From assembly GCA_947359465.1 (NCBI GenBank), contig OX375874.1:86109672-86173671 (forward strand): a stretch of DNA of 64,000 bases. The letters are read 5' to 3'. Source of the DNA: Metellina segmentata. Taxonomy: Eukaryota; Arthropoda; Arachnida; Araneae; Tetragnathidae. A program made the translations under genes and the position numbers. Positions 47,313 to 58,906 of this stretch are shown here, piece by piece; within the stretch, counting starts at the first letter, position 1, and every line of letters starts with the position of its first letter. A model generated the notes under the pieces. The model saw only the letters and a program-made list of their open reading frames with translations. It was not told where the DNA came from and searched no databases.

Positions 47313-47626
47313 CTACATTAAGTGCTGTGTGTTTTTGCTATTATTTCCTATGCTCTTTACCTTAATAAATCAGAATAGTGATAACCCTATCGAACAGAGA
47401 AAAGAAAGTCTGCTGAGGTGGACAAAAGAACTGTTTTTTAACTAATAACTACATGAATTATAAAATCAAAACTGAACAGTATTAACTTCTAAAATTGAAA
47501 AATGAACATACGTATAAATTTACTTCAATTCAAAATAAATTGACACCACGCGTAAGCATAAAAAAAAAGACACGGAAGCAAATGCGAATTGTTGCAGTGC
47601 AATAGAAAAAGGACGAAAACAAAACC

Positions 47627-47697
47627 ATCCAAGTCGGGAATCGAACCCCGGTCTCCCGCGTGACAGGCGGGGATACTCACCACTATACTACCGAGGA
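47627..47697 (-). tRNA. tRNA-Asp(GUC) copy 116 (71 nt), degraded
   Basis: 3' acceptor strand ACTTGGA has lost several pairs; one T-stem base deleted; discriminator U. Confidence 0.55.
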
Positions 47698-48014
47698 CTA
47701 CATTAAGTGCTATGTGTTTTTGCTATTATTCCCTATGCTCTTTACCTTAATAAATCAGAATAGTGATAACCCTATCGAACAGAGCAAAGAAAGTCTGCTG
47801 TGGTGGACAAAAGAACTGTTTTTTAACTAATAACTACATGAATTATAAAATCAAAACTGAACAGTAATAACTTCTTAAAATTGGAAAATGAACCTACGTT
47901 AAAATTTACTTCAATTCAAAATAAATTGACTCCACGCGTAAGCATTAAAAAAAAAAGACACGGAAGCAAATGCAAATTGTCCCAGTGCGATAGAAAAAGG
48001 ACGAAAACAAAATC

Positions 48015-48086
48015 CTCCCCGGCGGGGAATCGAACCCCGGTCTCCCGCGTGACAGGCGGGGATACTCACCACTATACTACCGAGGA
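48015..48086 (-). tRNA. tRNA-Asp(GUC) copy 117
   Basis: Consensus. Confidence 0.92.
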
Positions 48087-48400
48087 CTACATTAAGTGCT
48101 ATGTGTTTTTGCTATTATTCCCTATGATCTTTACCTTAATAAATCAGAATAGTGATAACCCTATCGAACAGAGCAAAGAAAGTCTGCTGAGGTGGACAAA
48201 AGAACTGTTTTTTAACTAATAACTACATGAATTATAAAATCAAAACTGAACAGTATTAACTTCTTAATATTGAAAAATGAACATACGTATAAATTTATTT
48301 CAATTCAAAATAAATTGACACCACGCGTAAGCATAAAAAAAAGACACGGAAGCAAATGCGAATTGTCCCAGTGCAATACAAAAAGGACGAAAACAAAATC

Positions 48401-48472
48401 CTCCCCGGCGGGGAATCGAACCCCGGTCTCCCGCGTGACAGGTGGGGATACTCACCACTATACTACCGAGGA
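48401..48472 (-). tRNA. tRNA-Asp(GUC) copy 118
   Basis: A30xC40. Confidence 0.8.
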
Positions 48473-48787
48473 CTACATTAAGTGTTACGTGTTTTTGCTA
48501 TTATTCCCTATGCTCTTTACCTTAATAAATCAGAATAGTGATAACCCTATCGAACAGAGCAAAGAAAGTCTGCTGAGGTGGACAAAAGAACTGTTTTTTA
48601 ACTAATAACTACATGAATTATAAAATCAAAACTGAACAGTATTAACTTCTTAAAATTGAAAAATGAACATACGTATAAATTTACTTCAATTCAAAATAAA
48701 TTGACACCACGCGTAAGCATAAAAAAAAAGACACGGAAGCAAATGCGAATTGTCCCAGTGCAATAGAAAAGAGACGAAAACGAAATC

Positions 48788-48859
48788 CTCCCCGGCGGGG
48801 AATCGAACCCCGGTCTCCCGCGTGACAGGCGGGGATACTCACCACTATACTACCGAGGA
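48788..48859 (-). tRNA. tRNA-Asp(GUC) copy 119
   Basis: Consensus. Confidence 0.92.
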
Positions 48860-49176
48860 CTACATTAAGTGCTATGTGTTTTTGCTATTATTCCCTATGC
48901 TCTTTACCTTAATAAATCAGAATAGTGATAACCCTATCGAACAGAGCAAAGAAAGTCTGCTGTGGTGGACAAAAGAACTGTTTTTTAACTAATAACTACA
49001 TGAATTATAAAATCAAAACTGAACAGTAATAACTTCTTAAAATTGAAAAATGAACATACGTTAAAATTTACTTCAATTCAAAATAAATTGACTCCACGCG
49101 TAAGCATTAAAAAAAAAAGACACGGAAGCAAATGCAAATTGTCCCAGTGCGATAGAAAAAGGACGAAAACAAAATC

Positions 49177-49248
49177 CTCCCCGGCGGGGAATCGAACCCC
49201 GGTCTCCCGCGTGACAGGCGGGGATACTCACCACTATACTACCGAGGA
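49177..49248 (-). tRNA. tRNA-Asp(GUC) copy 120
   Basis: Consensus. Confidence 0.92.
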
Positions 49249-49563
49249 CTACATTAAGTGCTATGTGTTTTTGCTATTATTCCCTATGCTCTTTACCTTA
49301 ATAAATCAGAATAGTGATAACCCTATCGAACAGAGCAAAGAAAGTCTGCTGAGGTGGACAAAAGAACTGTTTTTTAACTAATAACTACATGAATTATAAA
49401 ATCAAAACTGAACAGTATTAACTTCTTAATATTGAAAAATGAACATACGTATAAATTTATTTCAATTCAAAATAAATTGACACCACGCGTAAGCATAAAA
49501 AAAAAGACACGGAAGCAAATGCGAATTGTCCCAGTGCAATACAAAAAGGACGAAAACAAAATC

Positions 49564-49635
49564 CTCCTCGGCGGGGAATCGAACCCCGGTCTCCCGCGTG
49601 ACAGGCGGGGATACTCACCACTATACTACCGAGAA
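49564..49635 (-). tRNA. tRNA-Asp(GUC) copy 121
   Basis: Position 68 G to A makes a Watson-Crick pair with U4; 5' end TTCTCGG (U2 wobble). Confidence 0.82.
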
Positions 49636-49950
49636 CTACATTAAGTGCTACGTGTTTTTGCTATTATTCCCTATGCTCTTTACCTTAATAAATCAGAATA
49701 GTGATAACCCTATCGAACAGAGCAAAGAAAGTCTGCTGAGGTGGACAAAAGAACTGTTTTTTAACTAATAACTACATGAATTATAAAATCAAAACTGAAC
49801 AGTATTAACTTCTTAAAATTGAAAAATGAACATACGTATAAATTTACTTCAATTCAAAATAAATTGACACCACGCGTAAGCATAAAAAAAAAGACACGGA
49901 AGCAAATGCGAATTGTCCCAGTGCAATAGAAAAGAGTCGAAAACAAAATC

Positions 49951-50022
49951 CTCCACGGCGGTTAATCGAACCACGGTCTCCCGCGTGACAGGGTGGGATA
50001 CTCACCACTATACTACCGAGGA
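49951..50022 (-). tRNA. tRNA-Asp(GUC) copy 122, likely pseudogene
   Basis: Weak stem, U4xU68 and at least three T-stem changes on both strands. Confidence 0.55.
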
Positions 50023-50336
50023 CTACATTAAGTGCAATGTGTTCTTGCTATTATTCCATATGCTCTTTACCTTAGTAAATCAGAATAGTGATAACCCTAT
50101 CGAACAGAGCAAAGAAAATCTGCTGAGGTGGACAAAAGAACTGTTTTTTAACTAATAACTACATGAATTATAAAATCAGAACTGAACAGTATTAACTTCT
50201 AAAATTGAAAAATGAACATACGTATAAATTTACTTCAATTCAAAATAAATTGACACCACGCGTAAGCATAAAAAAAAAGACACGGAAGCAAATGCGAATT
50301 GTTATAGTGCAATAGAAAAAGGACGAAAACAAAATC

Positions 50337-50408
50337 ATACATGGCGGGGAATCGAACCCCGGTCTCCCGCGTGACAGGCGGGGATACTCACCACTATACT
50401 ACCGAGGA
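50337..50408 (-). tRNA. tRNA-Asp(GUC) copy 123
   Basis: As copy 97. Confidence 0.65.
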
Positions 50409-50722
50409 CTACATTAAGTGCTATGTGTTTTTGCTATTATTCCCTATGCTCTTTACCTTAATAAATCAGAATAGTGATAACCCTATCGAACAGAGCAAAG
50501 AAAGTCTGCTGAGGTGGACAAAATAACTGTTTTTTAACTAATAACTACATGAATTATAAAATCAAAACTGAACAGTATTAACTTCTTAAAATTGAAAAAT
50601 GAACATACGTATAAATTTACTTCAATTGAAAATAAATTGACACCACGCGTAAGCATAAAAAAAAGACACGGAAGCAAATGCGAATTGTCCCAGTGCAATA
50701 GAAAAAGGACGAAAACGAAATC

Positions 50723-50794
50723 CTCCACGTCGGGGAATCGAACACCGGTCTCCCCCGGGACAGGCGGGGATACTCACCACTATACTACCGAGGA
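50723..50794 (-). tRNA. tRNA-Asp(GUC) copy 124, degraded
   Basis: As copy 98. Confidence 0.6.
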
Positions 50795-51108
50795 CTACAT
50801 TAAGTGCTATGTGTTTTTGCTATTATTCCCTATGCTCTTTACCTTAATAAATCAGAATAGTGATAACCCTATCGAACAGAGCAAAGAAAGTCTGCTGAGG
50901 TGGACAAAATAACTGTTTTTTAACTAATAACTACATGAATTATAAAATCAAAACTGAACAGTATTAACTTCTTAAAATTGAAAAATGAACATACGTATAA
51001 ATTTACTTCAATTGAAAATAAATTGACACCACGCGTAAGCATAAAAAAAAGACACGGAAGCAAATGCGAATTGTCCCAGTGCAATAGAAAAAGGACGAAA
51101 ACGAAATC

Positions 51109-51180
51109 CTCCACGTCGGGGAATCGAACACCGGTCTCCCCCGGGACAGGCGGGGATACTCACCACTATACTACCGAGGA
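51109..51180 (-). tRNA. tRNA-Asp(GUC) copy 125, degraded
   Basis: As copy 98; adjacent twin of copy 124 (single-unit duplication). Confidence 0.6.
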
Positions 51181-51496
51181 CTACATTAAGTGCTATGTGT
51201 TTTTGCTATTATTCCCTATGCTCTTTACCTTAATAAATCAGAATAGTGATAACCCTATCGAACAGAGCAAAGAAAGTCTGCTGTGGTGGACAAAAGAACT
51301 GTTTTTTAACTAATAACTACATGAATTATAAAATCAAAACTGAACAGTAATAACTTCTTAAAATTGAAAAATGAACATACGTTAAAATTTACTTCAATTC
51401 AAAATAAATTGACTCCACGCGTAAGCATTAAAAAAAAAAACACGGAAGCAAATGCAAATTGTCCCAGTGCGATAGAAAAAGGACGAAAACAAAATC

Positions 51497-51568
51497 CTCC
51501 CCGGCGGGGAAACGAACCCCGGTCTTCCGCGTGACAGGCGGGGATACTCACCACTATACTACCGAGGA
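51497..51568 (-). tRNA. tRNA-Asp(GUC) copy 126
   Basis: T loop TTCGTTT as copy 99, plus C27xA43. Confidence 0.68.
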
Positions 51569-51883
51569 CTACATTAAGTGCTATGTGTTTTTGCTATTAT
51601 TCCCTATGCTCTTTACCTTAATAAATCAGAATAGTGATAACCCTATCGAACAGAGCAAAGAAAGTCTGCTGAGGTGGACAAAAGAACTGTTTTTTAACTA
51701 ATAACTACATGAATTATAAAATCAAAACTGAACAGTATTAACTTCTTAATATTGAAAAATGAACATACGTATAAATTTATTTCAATTCAAAATAAATTGA
51801 CACCACGCGTAAGCATAAAAAAAAAAGACACGGAAGCAAATGCGAATTGTCCCAGTGCAATACAAAAAGGACGAAAAAAAATC

Positions 51884-51955
51884 CTCCCCGGCGGGGAATC
51901 GAACCCCGGTCTCCCGCGGGACAGGCGGGGATACTCACCACTATACTACCGAGGA
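51884..51955 (-). tRNA. tRNA-Asp(GUC) copy 127
   Basis: Loop 37 A to C; otherwise consensus. Confidence 0.82.
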
Positions 51956-52264
51956 CTACATTAAGTGCTACGTGTTTTTGCTATTATTCCCTATGCTTTT
52001 TACCTTCATAAATCAGAATAGTGATAACCCTATCGAACAGAGCAAAGAAAGTCTGCTGAGGTGGACAAAAGAACTGTTTTTTAACTACATGAATTATAAA
52101 ATCAAAACTGAACAGTATTAACTTCTTAAAATTTAAAAATGAACATACGTATAAATTTACTTCAATTCAAAATAAATTGACACCACGCGTAAGCATAAAA
52201 AAAAAAGACACGGAAGCAAATGCGAATTGTCCCAGTGCAATAGAAAAGAGTCGAAAACAAAATC

Positions 52265-52336
52265 CTCCACGGCGGTTAATCGAACCACGGTCTCCCGCGT
52301 GACAGGGTGGGATACTCACCACTATACTACCGAGGA
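52265..52336 (-). tRNA. tRNA-Asp(GUC) copy 128, likely pseudogene
   Basis: As copy 122. Confidence 0.55.
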
Positions 52337-52650
52337 CTACATTAAGTGCAATGTGTTCTTGCTATTATTCCATATGCTCTTTACCTTAGTAAATCAGAAT
52401 AGTGATAACCCTATCGAACAGAGCAAAGAAAATCTGCTGAGGTGGACAAAAGAACTGTTTTTTAACTAATAACTACATGAATTATAAAATCAGAACTGAA
52501 CAGTATTAACTTCTAAAATTGAAAAATGAACATACGTATAAATTTACTTCAATTCAAAATAAATTGACACCACGCGTAAGCATAAAAAAAAAGACACGGA
52601 AGCAAATGCGAATTGTTATAGTGCAATAGAAAAAGGACGAAAACAAAATC

Positions 52651-52722
52651 ATACATGGCGGGGAATCGAACCCCGGTCTCCCGCGTGACAGGCGGGGATA
52701 CTCACCACTATACTACCGAGGA
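52651..52722 (-). tRNA. tRNA-Asp(GUC) copy 129
   Basis: As copy 97. Confidence 0.65.
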
Positions 52723-53036
52723 CTACATTAAGTGCTATGTGTTTTTGCTATTATTCCCTATGCTCTTTACCTTAATAAATCAGAATAGTGATAACCCTAT
52801 CGAACAGAGCAAAGAAAGTCTGCTGAGGTGGACAAAATAACTGTTTTTTAACTAATAACTACATGAATTATAAAATCAAAACTGAACAGTATTAACTTCT
52901 TAAAATTGAAAAATGAACATACGTATAAATTTACTTCAATTGAAAATAAATTGACACCACGCGTAAGCATAAAAAAAAGACACGGAAGCAAATGCGAATT
53001 GTCCCAGTGCAATAGAAAAAGGACGAAAACGAAATC

Positions 53037-53108
53037 CTCCACGTCGGGGAATCGAACACCGGTCTCCCCCGGGACAGGCGGGGATACTCACCACTATACT
53101 ACCGAGGA
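53037..53108 (-). tRNA. tRNA-Asp(GUC) copy 130, degraded
   Basis: As copy 98. Confidence 0.6.
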
Positions 53109-53422
53109 CTACATTAAGTGCTATGTGTTTTTGCTATTATTTCCTATGCTCTTTACCTTAATAAATCAGAATAGTGATAACCCTATCGAACAGAGCAAAG
53201 AAAGTCTGCTGTGGTGGACAAAAGAACTGTTTTTTAACTAATAACTACATGAATTATAAAATCAAAACTGAACAGTAATAACTTCTTAAAATTGAAAAAT
53301 GAACATACGTTAAAATTTACTTCAATTCAAAATAAATTGACTCCACGCGTAAGCATTAAAAAAAAACACGGAAGCAAATGCAAATTGTCCCAGTGCGATA
53401 GAAAAAGGACGAAAACAAAATC

Positions 53423-53494
53423 CTCCCCGGCGGGGAAACGAACCCCGGTCTTCCGCGTGACAGGCGGGGATACTCACCACTATACTACCGAGGA
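53423..53494 (-). tRNA. tRNA-Asp(GUC) copy 131
   Basis: As copy 126. Confidence 0.68.
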
Positions 53495-53809
53495 CTACAT
53501 TAAGTGCTATGTGTTTTTGCTATTATTCCCTATGCTCTTTACCTTAATAAATCAGAATAGTGATAACCCTATCGAACAGAGCAAAGAAAGTCTGCTGAGG
53601 TGGACAAAAGAACTGTTTTTTAACTAATAACTACATGAATTATAAAATCAAAACTGAACAGTATTAACTTCTTAATATTGAAAAATGAACATATGTATAA
53701 ATTTATTTCAATTCAAAATAAATTGACACCACGCGTAAGCATAAAAAAAAAAGACACGGAAGCAAATGCGAATTGTCCCAGTGCAATACAAAAAGGACGA
53801 AAAAAAATC

Positions 53810-53881
53810 CTCCCCGGCGGGGAATCGAACCCCGGTCTCCCGCGGGACAGGCGGGGATACTCACCACTATACTACCGAGTA
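53810..53881 (-). tRNA. tRNA-Asp(GUC) copy 132
   Basis: As copy 100. Confidence 0.72.
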
Positions 53882-54197
53882 CTACATTAAGTGCTACGTG
53901 TTTTTGCTATTATTCCCTATGCTCTTTACCTAAATAAATCAGAAAAGTGATAACCCTATCGAACAGAGCAAAGAAAGTCTGCTGAGGTGGACAAAAGAAC
54001 TGTTTTTTAACTAATAACTACATGAATTATAAAATCAAAACTGAACAGTATTAACTTCTTAATATTGAAAAATGAACATACATATAAATTTATTTCAATT
54101 CAAAATAAATTGACACCACGCGTAAGCATAAAAAAAAAAGACACGGAAGCAAATGCGAATTGTCCCAGTGCAATACAAAAAGGACGAAAACAAAATC

Positions 54198-54269
54198 CTC
54201 CCCGGCGGGGAATCGAACCCCGGTCTCCCGCGTGACAGGCGGGGATACTCACCACTATACTACCGAGGA
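54198..54269 (-). tRNA. tRNA-Asp(GUC) copy 133
   Basis: Consensus. Confidence 0.92.
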
Positions 54270-54577
54270 CTACATTAAGTGCTACGTGTTTTTGCTATTA
54301 TTCCCTATGCTTTTTACCTTCATAAATCAGAATAGTGATAACCCTATCGAACAGAGCAAAGAAAGTCTGCTGAGGTGGACAAAAGAACTGTTTTTTAACT
54401 ACATGAATTATAAAATCAAAACTGAACAGTATTAACTTCTTAAAATTTAAAAATGAACATACGTATAAATTTACTTCAATTCAAAATAAATTGACACCAC
54501 GCGTAAGCATAAAAAAAAAGACACGGAAGCAAATGCGAATTGTCCCAGTGCAATAGAAAAGAGACGAAAACGAAATC

Positions 54578-54649
54578 CTCCCCGGCGGGGAATCGAAACC
54601 TGGTCTCCCGCGTGACAGGCGGGGATACTCACCACTATACTACCGAGGA
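54578..54649 (-). tRNA. tRNA-Asp(GUC) copy 134
   Basis: T-stem mismatches A49xC63 and U52xC60. Confidence 0.7.
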
Positions 54650-54960
54650 CTACATTAAGTGCTGTGTTTTTGCTATTATTTCCTATGCTCTTTACCTTAA
54701 TAAATCAGAATAGTAATAACCCTATCGAACAGAGAAAAGAAAGTCTGCTGAGGTGGACAAAAGAACTGTTTTTTAACTAATAACTACATGAATTATAAAA
54801 TCAAAACTGAACAGTATTAACTTCTAAAATTGAAAAATGAACATACGTATAAATTTACTTCAATTCAAAATAAATTGACACCACGCGTAAGCATAAAAAA
54901 AAAGACACGGAAGCAAATGCGAATCGTTCCAGTGCAATAAAAAAGGACGAAAACAAAATC

Positions 54961-55032
54961 ATCCACGGCGGGGAATCGAACCCCGGTCTCCCGCGTGACA
55001 GGCGGGGATACTCACCACTATACTACCGAGGA
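54961..55032 (-). tRNA. tRNA-Asp(GUC) copy 135
   Basis: U4xU68 and discriminator U. Confidence 0.75.
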
Positions 55033-55348
55033 CTACATTAAGTGCTATGTGTTTTTGCTATTATTCCCTATGCTCTTTACCTTAATAAATCAGAATAGTG
55101 ATAACCCTATCGAACAGAGCAAAGAAAGTCTGCTGAGGTGGACAAAAGAACTGTTTTTTAACTAATAACTACATGAATTATAAAATCAAAACTGAACAGT
55201 ATTAACTTCTTAAAATTGAAAAATGAACATACGTATAAATTTACTTCAATTCAAAATAAATTGACACCACGCGTAAGCATAAAAAAAAAAGACACGGAAG
55301 CAAATGCGAATTGTCACAGTGCACCAGAAAAAGGACGATAACAAAATC

Positions 55349-55420
55349 CTCCCCGGCGGGGAATCGAACCCCGGTCTCCCGCGTGACAGGCGGGGATACT
55401 CACCACTATACTACCGAGGA
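55349..55420 (-). tRNA. tRNA-Asp(GUC) copy 136
   Basis: Consensus. Confidence 0.92.
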
Positions 55421-55735
55421 CTACATTAAGTGCTATGTGTTTTTGCTATTATTCCCTATGCTCTTTACCTTAATAAATCAGAATAGTGGTAACCCTATCG
55501 AACAGAGCAAAGAAAGTCTGCTGAGGTGGACAAAAGAACTGTTTTTTAACTAATAACTACATGAATTATAAAATCAAAACTGAACAGTATTAACTTCTTA
55601 AAATTGAAAAATGAACATACGTATAAATTTACTTCATTTCAAAATAAATTGACACCACGCGTAAGCATAAAAAAAAAGACACGGAAGCAAATGCGAATTG
55701 TCCCAGTGCACCAGAAAAAGGACGAAAACAAAACC

Positions 55736-55806
55736 CTCCCCAGCGGTGAATCGAACCCCGGTCTCCCGCGTGGCAGGCGGGGTACTCACCACTATACTAC
55801 CGAGGA
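55736..55806 (-). tRNA. tRNA-like, anticodon GCC (Gly), copy 137 (71 nt)
   Basis: Loop CTGCCAC on the intact CCCGC/GCGGG stem. The base between the D and anticodon stems is deleted. G51xA61 and a G6-U66 wobble. Confidence 0.68.
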
Positions 55807-56121
55807 CTACTTTACGTGCTATGTGTTTTTGCTATTATTCCCAATGCTCTTTACCTTAATAAATCAGAATAGTGATAACCCTATCGAACATAGCAAAGAA
55901 AGTCTGCTGAGGTGGACAAAAGAACTGTTTTTTAACTAATAACTACATGAATTATAAAATCAAAACTAAACAGTATTAACTTCTTAAAATTGAAAAATGA
56001 ACATATGTATAAATTTACTTCAATTCAAAATAAATTGACACCACGCGTAAGCATAAAAAAAAAGACACGGAAGCAAATGCGAATTGTCCCAGTGCACCAG
56101 AAAAAGGACGAAAACAAAATC

Positions 56122-56193
56122 CTCCCCGGCGGGGAATCGAACCCCGGTCTCCCGCGTGACAGGCGGGGATACTCACCACTATACTACCGAGGA
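56122..56193 (-). tRNA. tRNA-Asp(GUC) copy 138
   Basis: Consensus. Confidence 0.92.
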
Positions 56194-56505
56194 CTACATT
56201 AAGTGCTATGTGTTTTTGCTATTATTCCCTATGCTCTTTACCTTAATAAATCAGAATAGTGATAACCCTATCGAACAGAGCAAAGTCTGCTGAGGTGGAC
56301 AAAAGAACTGTTTTTTAACTAATAACTACATGAATTATAAAATCAAAACTGAACAGTATTAACTTCTTAAAATTGAAAAATGAACATACGTATAAATTTA
56401 CTTCAATTCAAAATAAATTGACACCACGCATAAGCATAAAAAAAAAAGACACGGAAGCAAATGCGAATTGTCCCAGTGCACCAGAAAAAGGACGAAAACA
56501 AAATC

Positions 56506-56577
56506 CTCCCCGGCGGGGAATCGAACCCCGGTCTCCCGCGTGACAGGCGGGGATACTCACCACTACACTACCGAGGA
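56506..56577 (-). tRNA. tRNA-Asp(GUC) copy 139
   Basis: Consensus except one A-box change (TAGTGTAGTGG). Confidence 0.87.
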
Positions 56578-56888
56578 CTACATTAAGTGCTATGTGTTTT
56601 TGCTATTTTTCCCTATGCTCTTTACCTTAATAAATCAGAATAGTGATAACCCTATCGAACAGAGCAAAGTCTGCTGAGGTGGACAAAAGAACTGTTTTTT
56701 AACTAATAACTACATGAATTATAAAATCATAACTGAACAGTATTAACTTCTTAAAATTGAAAAATGAACATACGTATAAATTTACTTCATTTAAAAATAA
56801 ATTGACACCACGCGTAAGCATAAAAAAAAAGACACGGAAGCAAATGCGAATTGTCCCAGTGCACCAGAAAAAGGACGAAAACAAAACC

Positions 56889-56959
56889 CTCCCCGGCGGT
56901 GAATCGAACCCCGGTCTCCCGCGTGGCAGGCGGGGTACTCACCACTATACTACCGAGGA
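56889..56959 (-). tRNA. tRNA-like, anticodon GCC (Gly), copy 140 (71 nt)
   Basis: Intact-stem GCC type as copy 137, with a fully paired acceptor; only G51xA61 and the single-base deletion. Confidence 0.7.
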
Positions 56960-57274
56960 CTACGTTATGTGCTATGTGTTTTTGCTATTATTCCCAATGC
57001 TCTTTACCTTAATAAATCAGAATAGAGATAACCCTATCGAACATAGCAAAGAAAGTCTGCTGAGGTGGACAAAAGAACTGTTTTTTAACTAATAACTACA
57101 TGAATTATAAAATCAAAACTAAACAGTATTAACTTCTTAAAATTGAAAAATGAACATATGTATTAATTTACTTCAATTCAAATTAAATTGACACCACGCG
57201 TAAGCATAAAAAAAAAGACACGGAAGCAAATGCGAATTGTCCCAGTGCACCAGAAAAAGGACGATAACAAAACC

Positions 57275-57345
57275 CTCCCCAGCGGTGAATCGAACCCCGG
57301 TCTCCCGCGTGGCAGGTGGGGTACTCACCACTATACTACCGAGGA
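57275..57345 (-). tRNA. tRNA-like, anticodon GCC (Gly), copy 141 (71 nt)
   Basis: As copy 137 plus A30xC40. Confidence 0.65.
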
Positions 57346-57661
57346 CTACATTAAGTGCTATGTGTTTTTGCTATTATTCCCAATGCTCTTTACCTTAATA
57401 AATCAGAATAGTGATAACCCTATCGAACATAGCAAAGAAAGTCTGCTGAGGTGGACAAAAGAACTGTTTTTTAACTAATAACTACATGAATTATAAAATC
57501 AAAACTGAACAGTATTAACTTCTTAAAATTGAAAAATGAACATACGTATAAATTTACTTCATTTCAAAATAAATTGACACCACGCGTAAGCATAAAAAAA
57601 AAAGACACGGAAGCAAATGCGAATTGTCCCAGTGCACCAGAAAAAGGACGAAAACAAAACC

Positions 57662-57732
57662 CTCCCCAGCGGTGAATCGAACCCCGGTCTCCCGCGTGGC
57701 AGGCGGGGTACTCACCACTATACTACCGAGGA
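57662..57732 (-). tRNA. tRNA-like, anticodon GCC (Gly), copy 142 (71 nt)
   Basis: As copy 137. Confidence 0.68.
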
Positions 57733-58044
57733 CTACATTAAGTGCTATGTGTTTTTGCTATTATTCCCAATGCTCTTTACCTTAATAAATCAGAATAGTG
57801 ATAACCCTATCGAACATAGCAAAGAAAGTCTGCTGAGGTGGACAAAAGAACTGTTTTTTAACTAATAACTACATGAATTATAAAATCAAAACTAAACAGT
57901 ATTAACTTCTTAAAATTGAAAAATGAACATATGTATAAATTCAATTCAAAATAAATTGATACCACGCGTAAGCATTAAAAAAAAAAGACACGGAAGCAAA
58001 TGCGAATTGTCCCAGTGCACCAGAAAAAGGACGAAAACAAAATC

Positions 58045-58116
58045 CTCCCCGGCGGGGAATCGAACCCCGGTCTCCCGCGTGACAGGCGGGGATGCACACC
58101 ACTATACTACCGAGGA
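58045..58116 (-). tRNA. tRNA-Asp(GUC) copy 143
   Basis: Two D-arm changes; other stems intact. Confidence 0.8.
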
Positions 58117-58428
58117 CTACATTAAGTGCTATGTGTTTTTGCTATTATTCCCTATGCTCTTTACCTTAATAAATCAGAATAGTGATAACCCTATCGAACA
58201 GAGCAAAGTCTGCTGAGGTGGACAAAAGAACTGTTTTTTAACTAATAACTACATGAATTATAAAATCAAAACTGAACAGTATTAACTTCTTAAAATTGAA
58301 AAATGAACATACGTATAAATTTACTTCAATTCAAAATAAATTGACACCACGCATAAGCATAAAAAAAAAAGACACGGAAGCAAATGCGAATTGTCCCAGT
58401 GCACCAGAAAAAGGACGAAAACAAAATC

Positions 58429-58500
58429 CTCCCCGGCTGGGAATCGAACCCCGGTCTCCCGCGTGACAGACGGGGATACTCACCACTATACTACCGAGGA
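58429..58500 (-). tRNA. tRNA-Asp(GUC) copy 144
   Basis: G49xA63 and U31-G39 wobble. Penultimate unit; its spacer is already diverging. Confidence 0.75.
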
Positions 58501-58834
58501 CTACGATAAGTGTTATGTGTTTTTGCTATTATTCCTTATGCTCTTTACCTTAATAAATCAGAATAGTGATAACCCTATCGAAGAGGGCAAAGAAAGTCTG
58601 CCGATGTAAAGTCTGCCAAAGTAAGTATTTTTTTTAACTCGTAACTACATGATTTATAATATCGAAATTTAACAGTATTAACTTCTTAAAATTAAGAAAT
58701 GAATATAAGTCTAAAATAAATTGGAATTCAAAATAAATTGACATCACATGCAAGCATAAAAAAAAAAAAAAAAAAAAAAACTGAATATAATGCGAACTGT
58801 CCCAGTGCACTAGAAAAAGGACGAAAACAAAATC

Positions 58835-58906
58835 CTCCCCGGCGGGGAATCGAACCCCGTTCTCCTGCGTGACAGGCGGAGATACTCAACACTGTACTAC
58901 CGAGGA
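58835..58906 (-). tRNA. tRNA-Asp(GUC) copy 145, array-edge copy
   Basis: Last copy. Changes in the A box, D loop and anticodon stem (C29xA41, U27-G43 wobble) while acceptor and T stems stay intact. Confidence 0.7.

Larger units (their letters stand above)
44788..48219. repeat. Three-unit higher-order repeat (period 1160-1162 bp)
   Basis: A unit with spacer GCTGTGTG, a 71-nt CCATCC acceptor-variant unit and a unit whose spacer reads GAACCTACG repeat in order (tRNA starts 44919/45305/45693, 46079/46465/46853, 47241/47627/48015). Confidence 0.8.
49850..54150. repeat. Higher-order repeat of 5-6 units (period about 2314 bp)
   Basis: The run of tRNA starts 49951, 50337, 50723/51109, 51497, 51884 recurs as 52265, 52651, 53037, 53423, 53810. 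One unit (CCCCCGGGAC anticodon arm) is doubled in the first copy. Related units also occur at 40271-41431, about 10.45 kb upstream. Confidence 0.75.

Noticed and set aside
185..58609. Dozens of plus-strand open frames of 70-113 codons, one or two per unit (e.g. around 5704-5946)
   Set aside because: They run antisense through the tRNA. The frame changes with A-tract length, substitutions are freely amino-acid changing, and some units stop early. Peptides such as AGNRTPVSRVTGGDTHHYTT are simply translated antisense tRNA-Asp.
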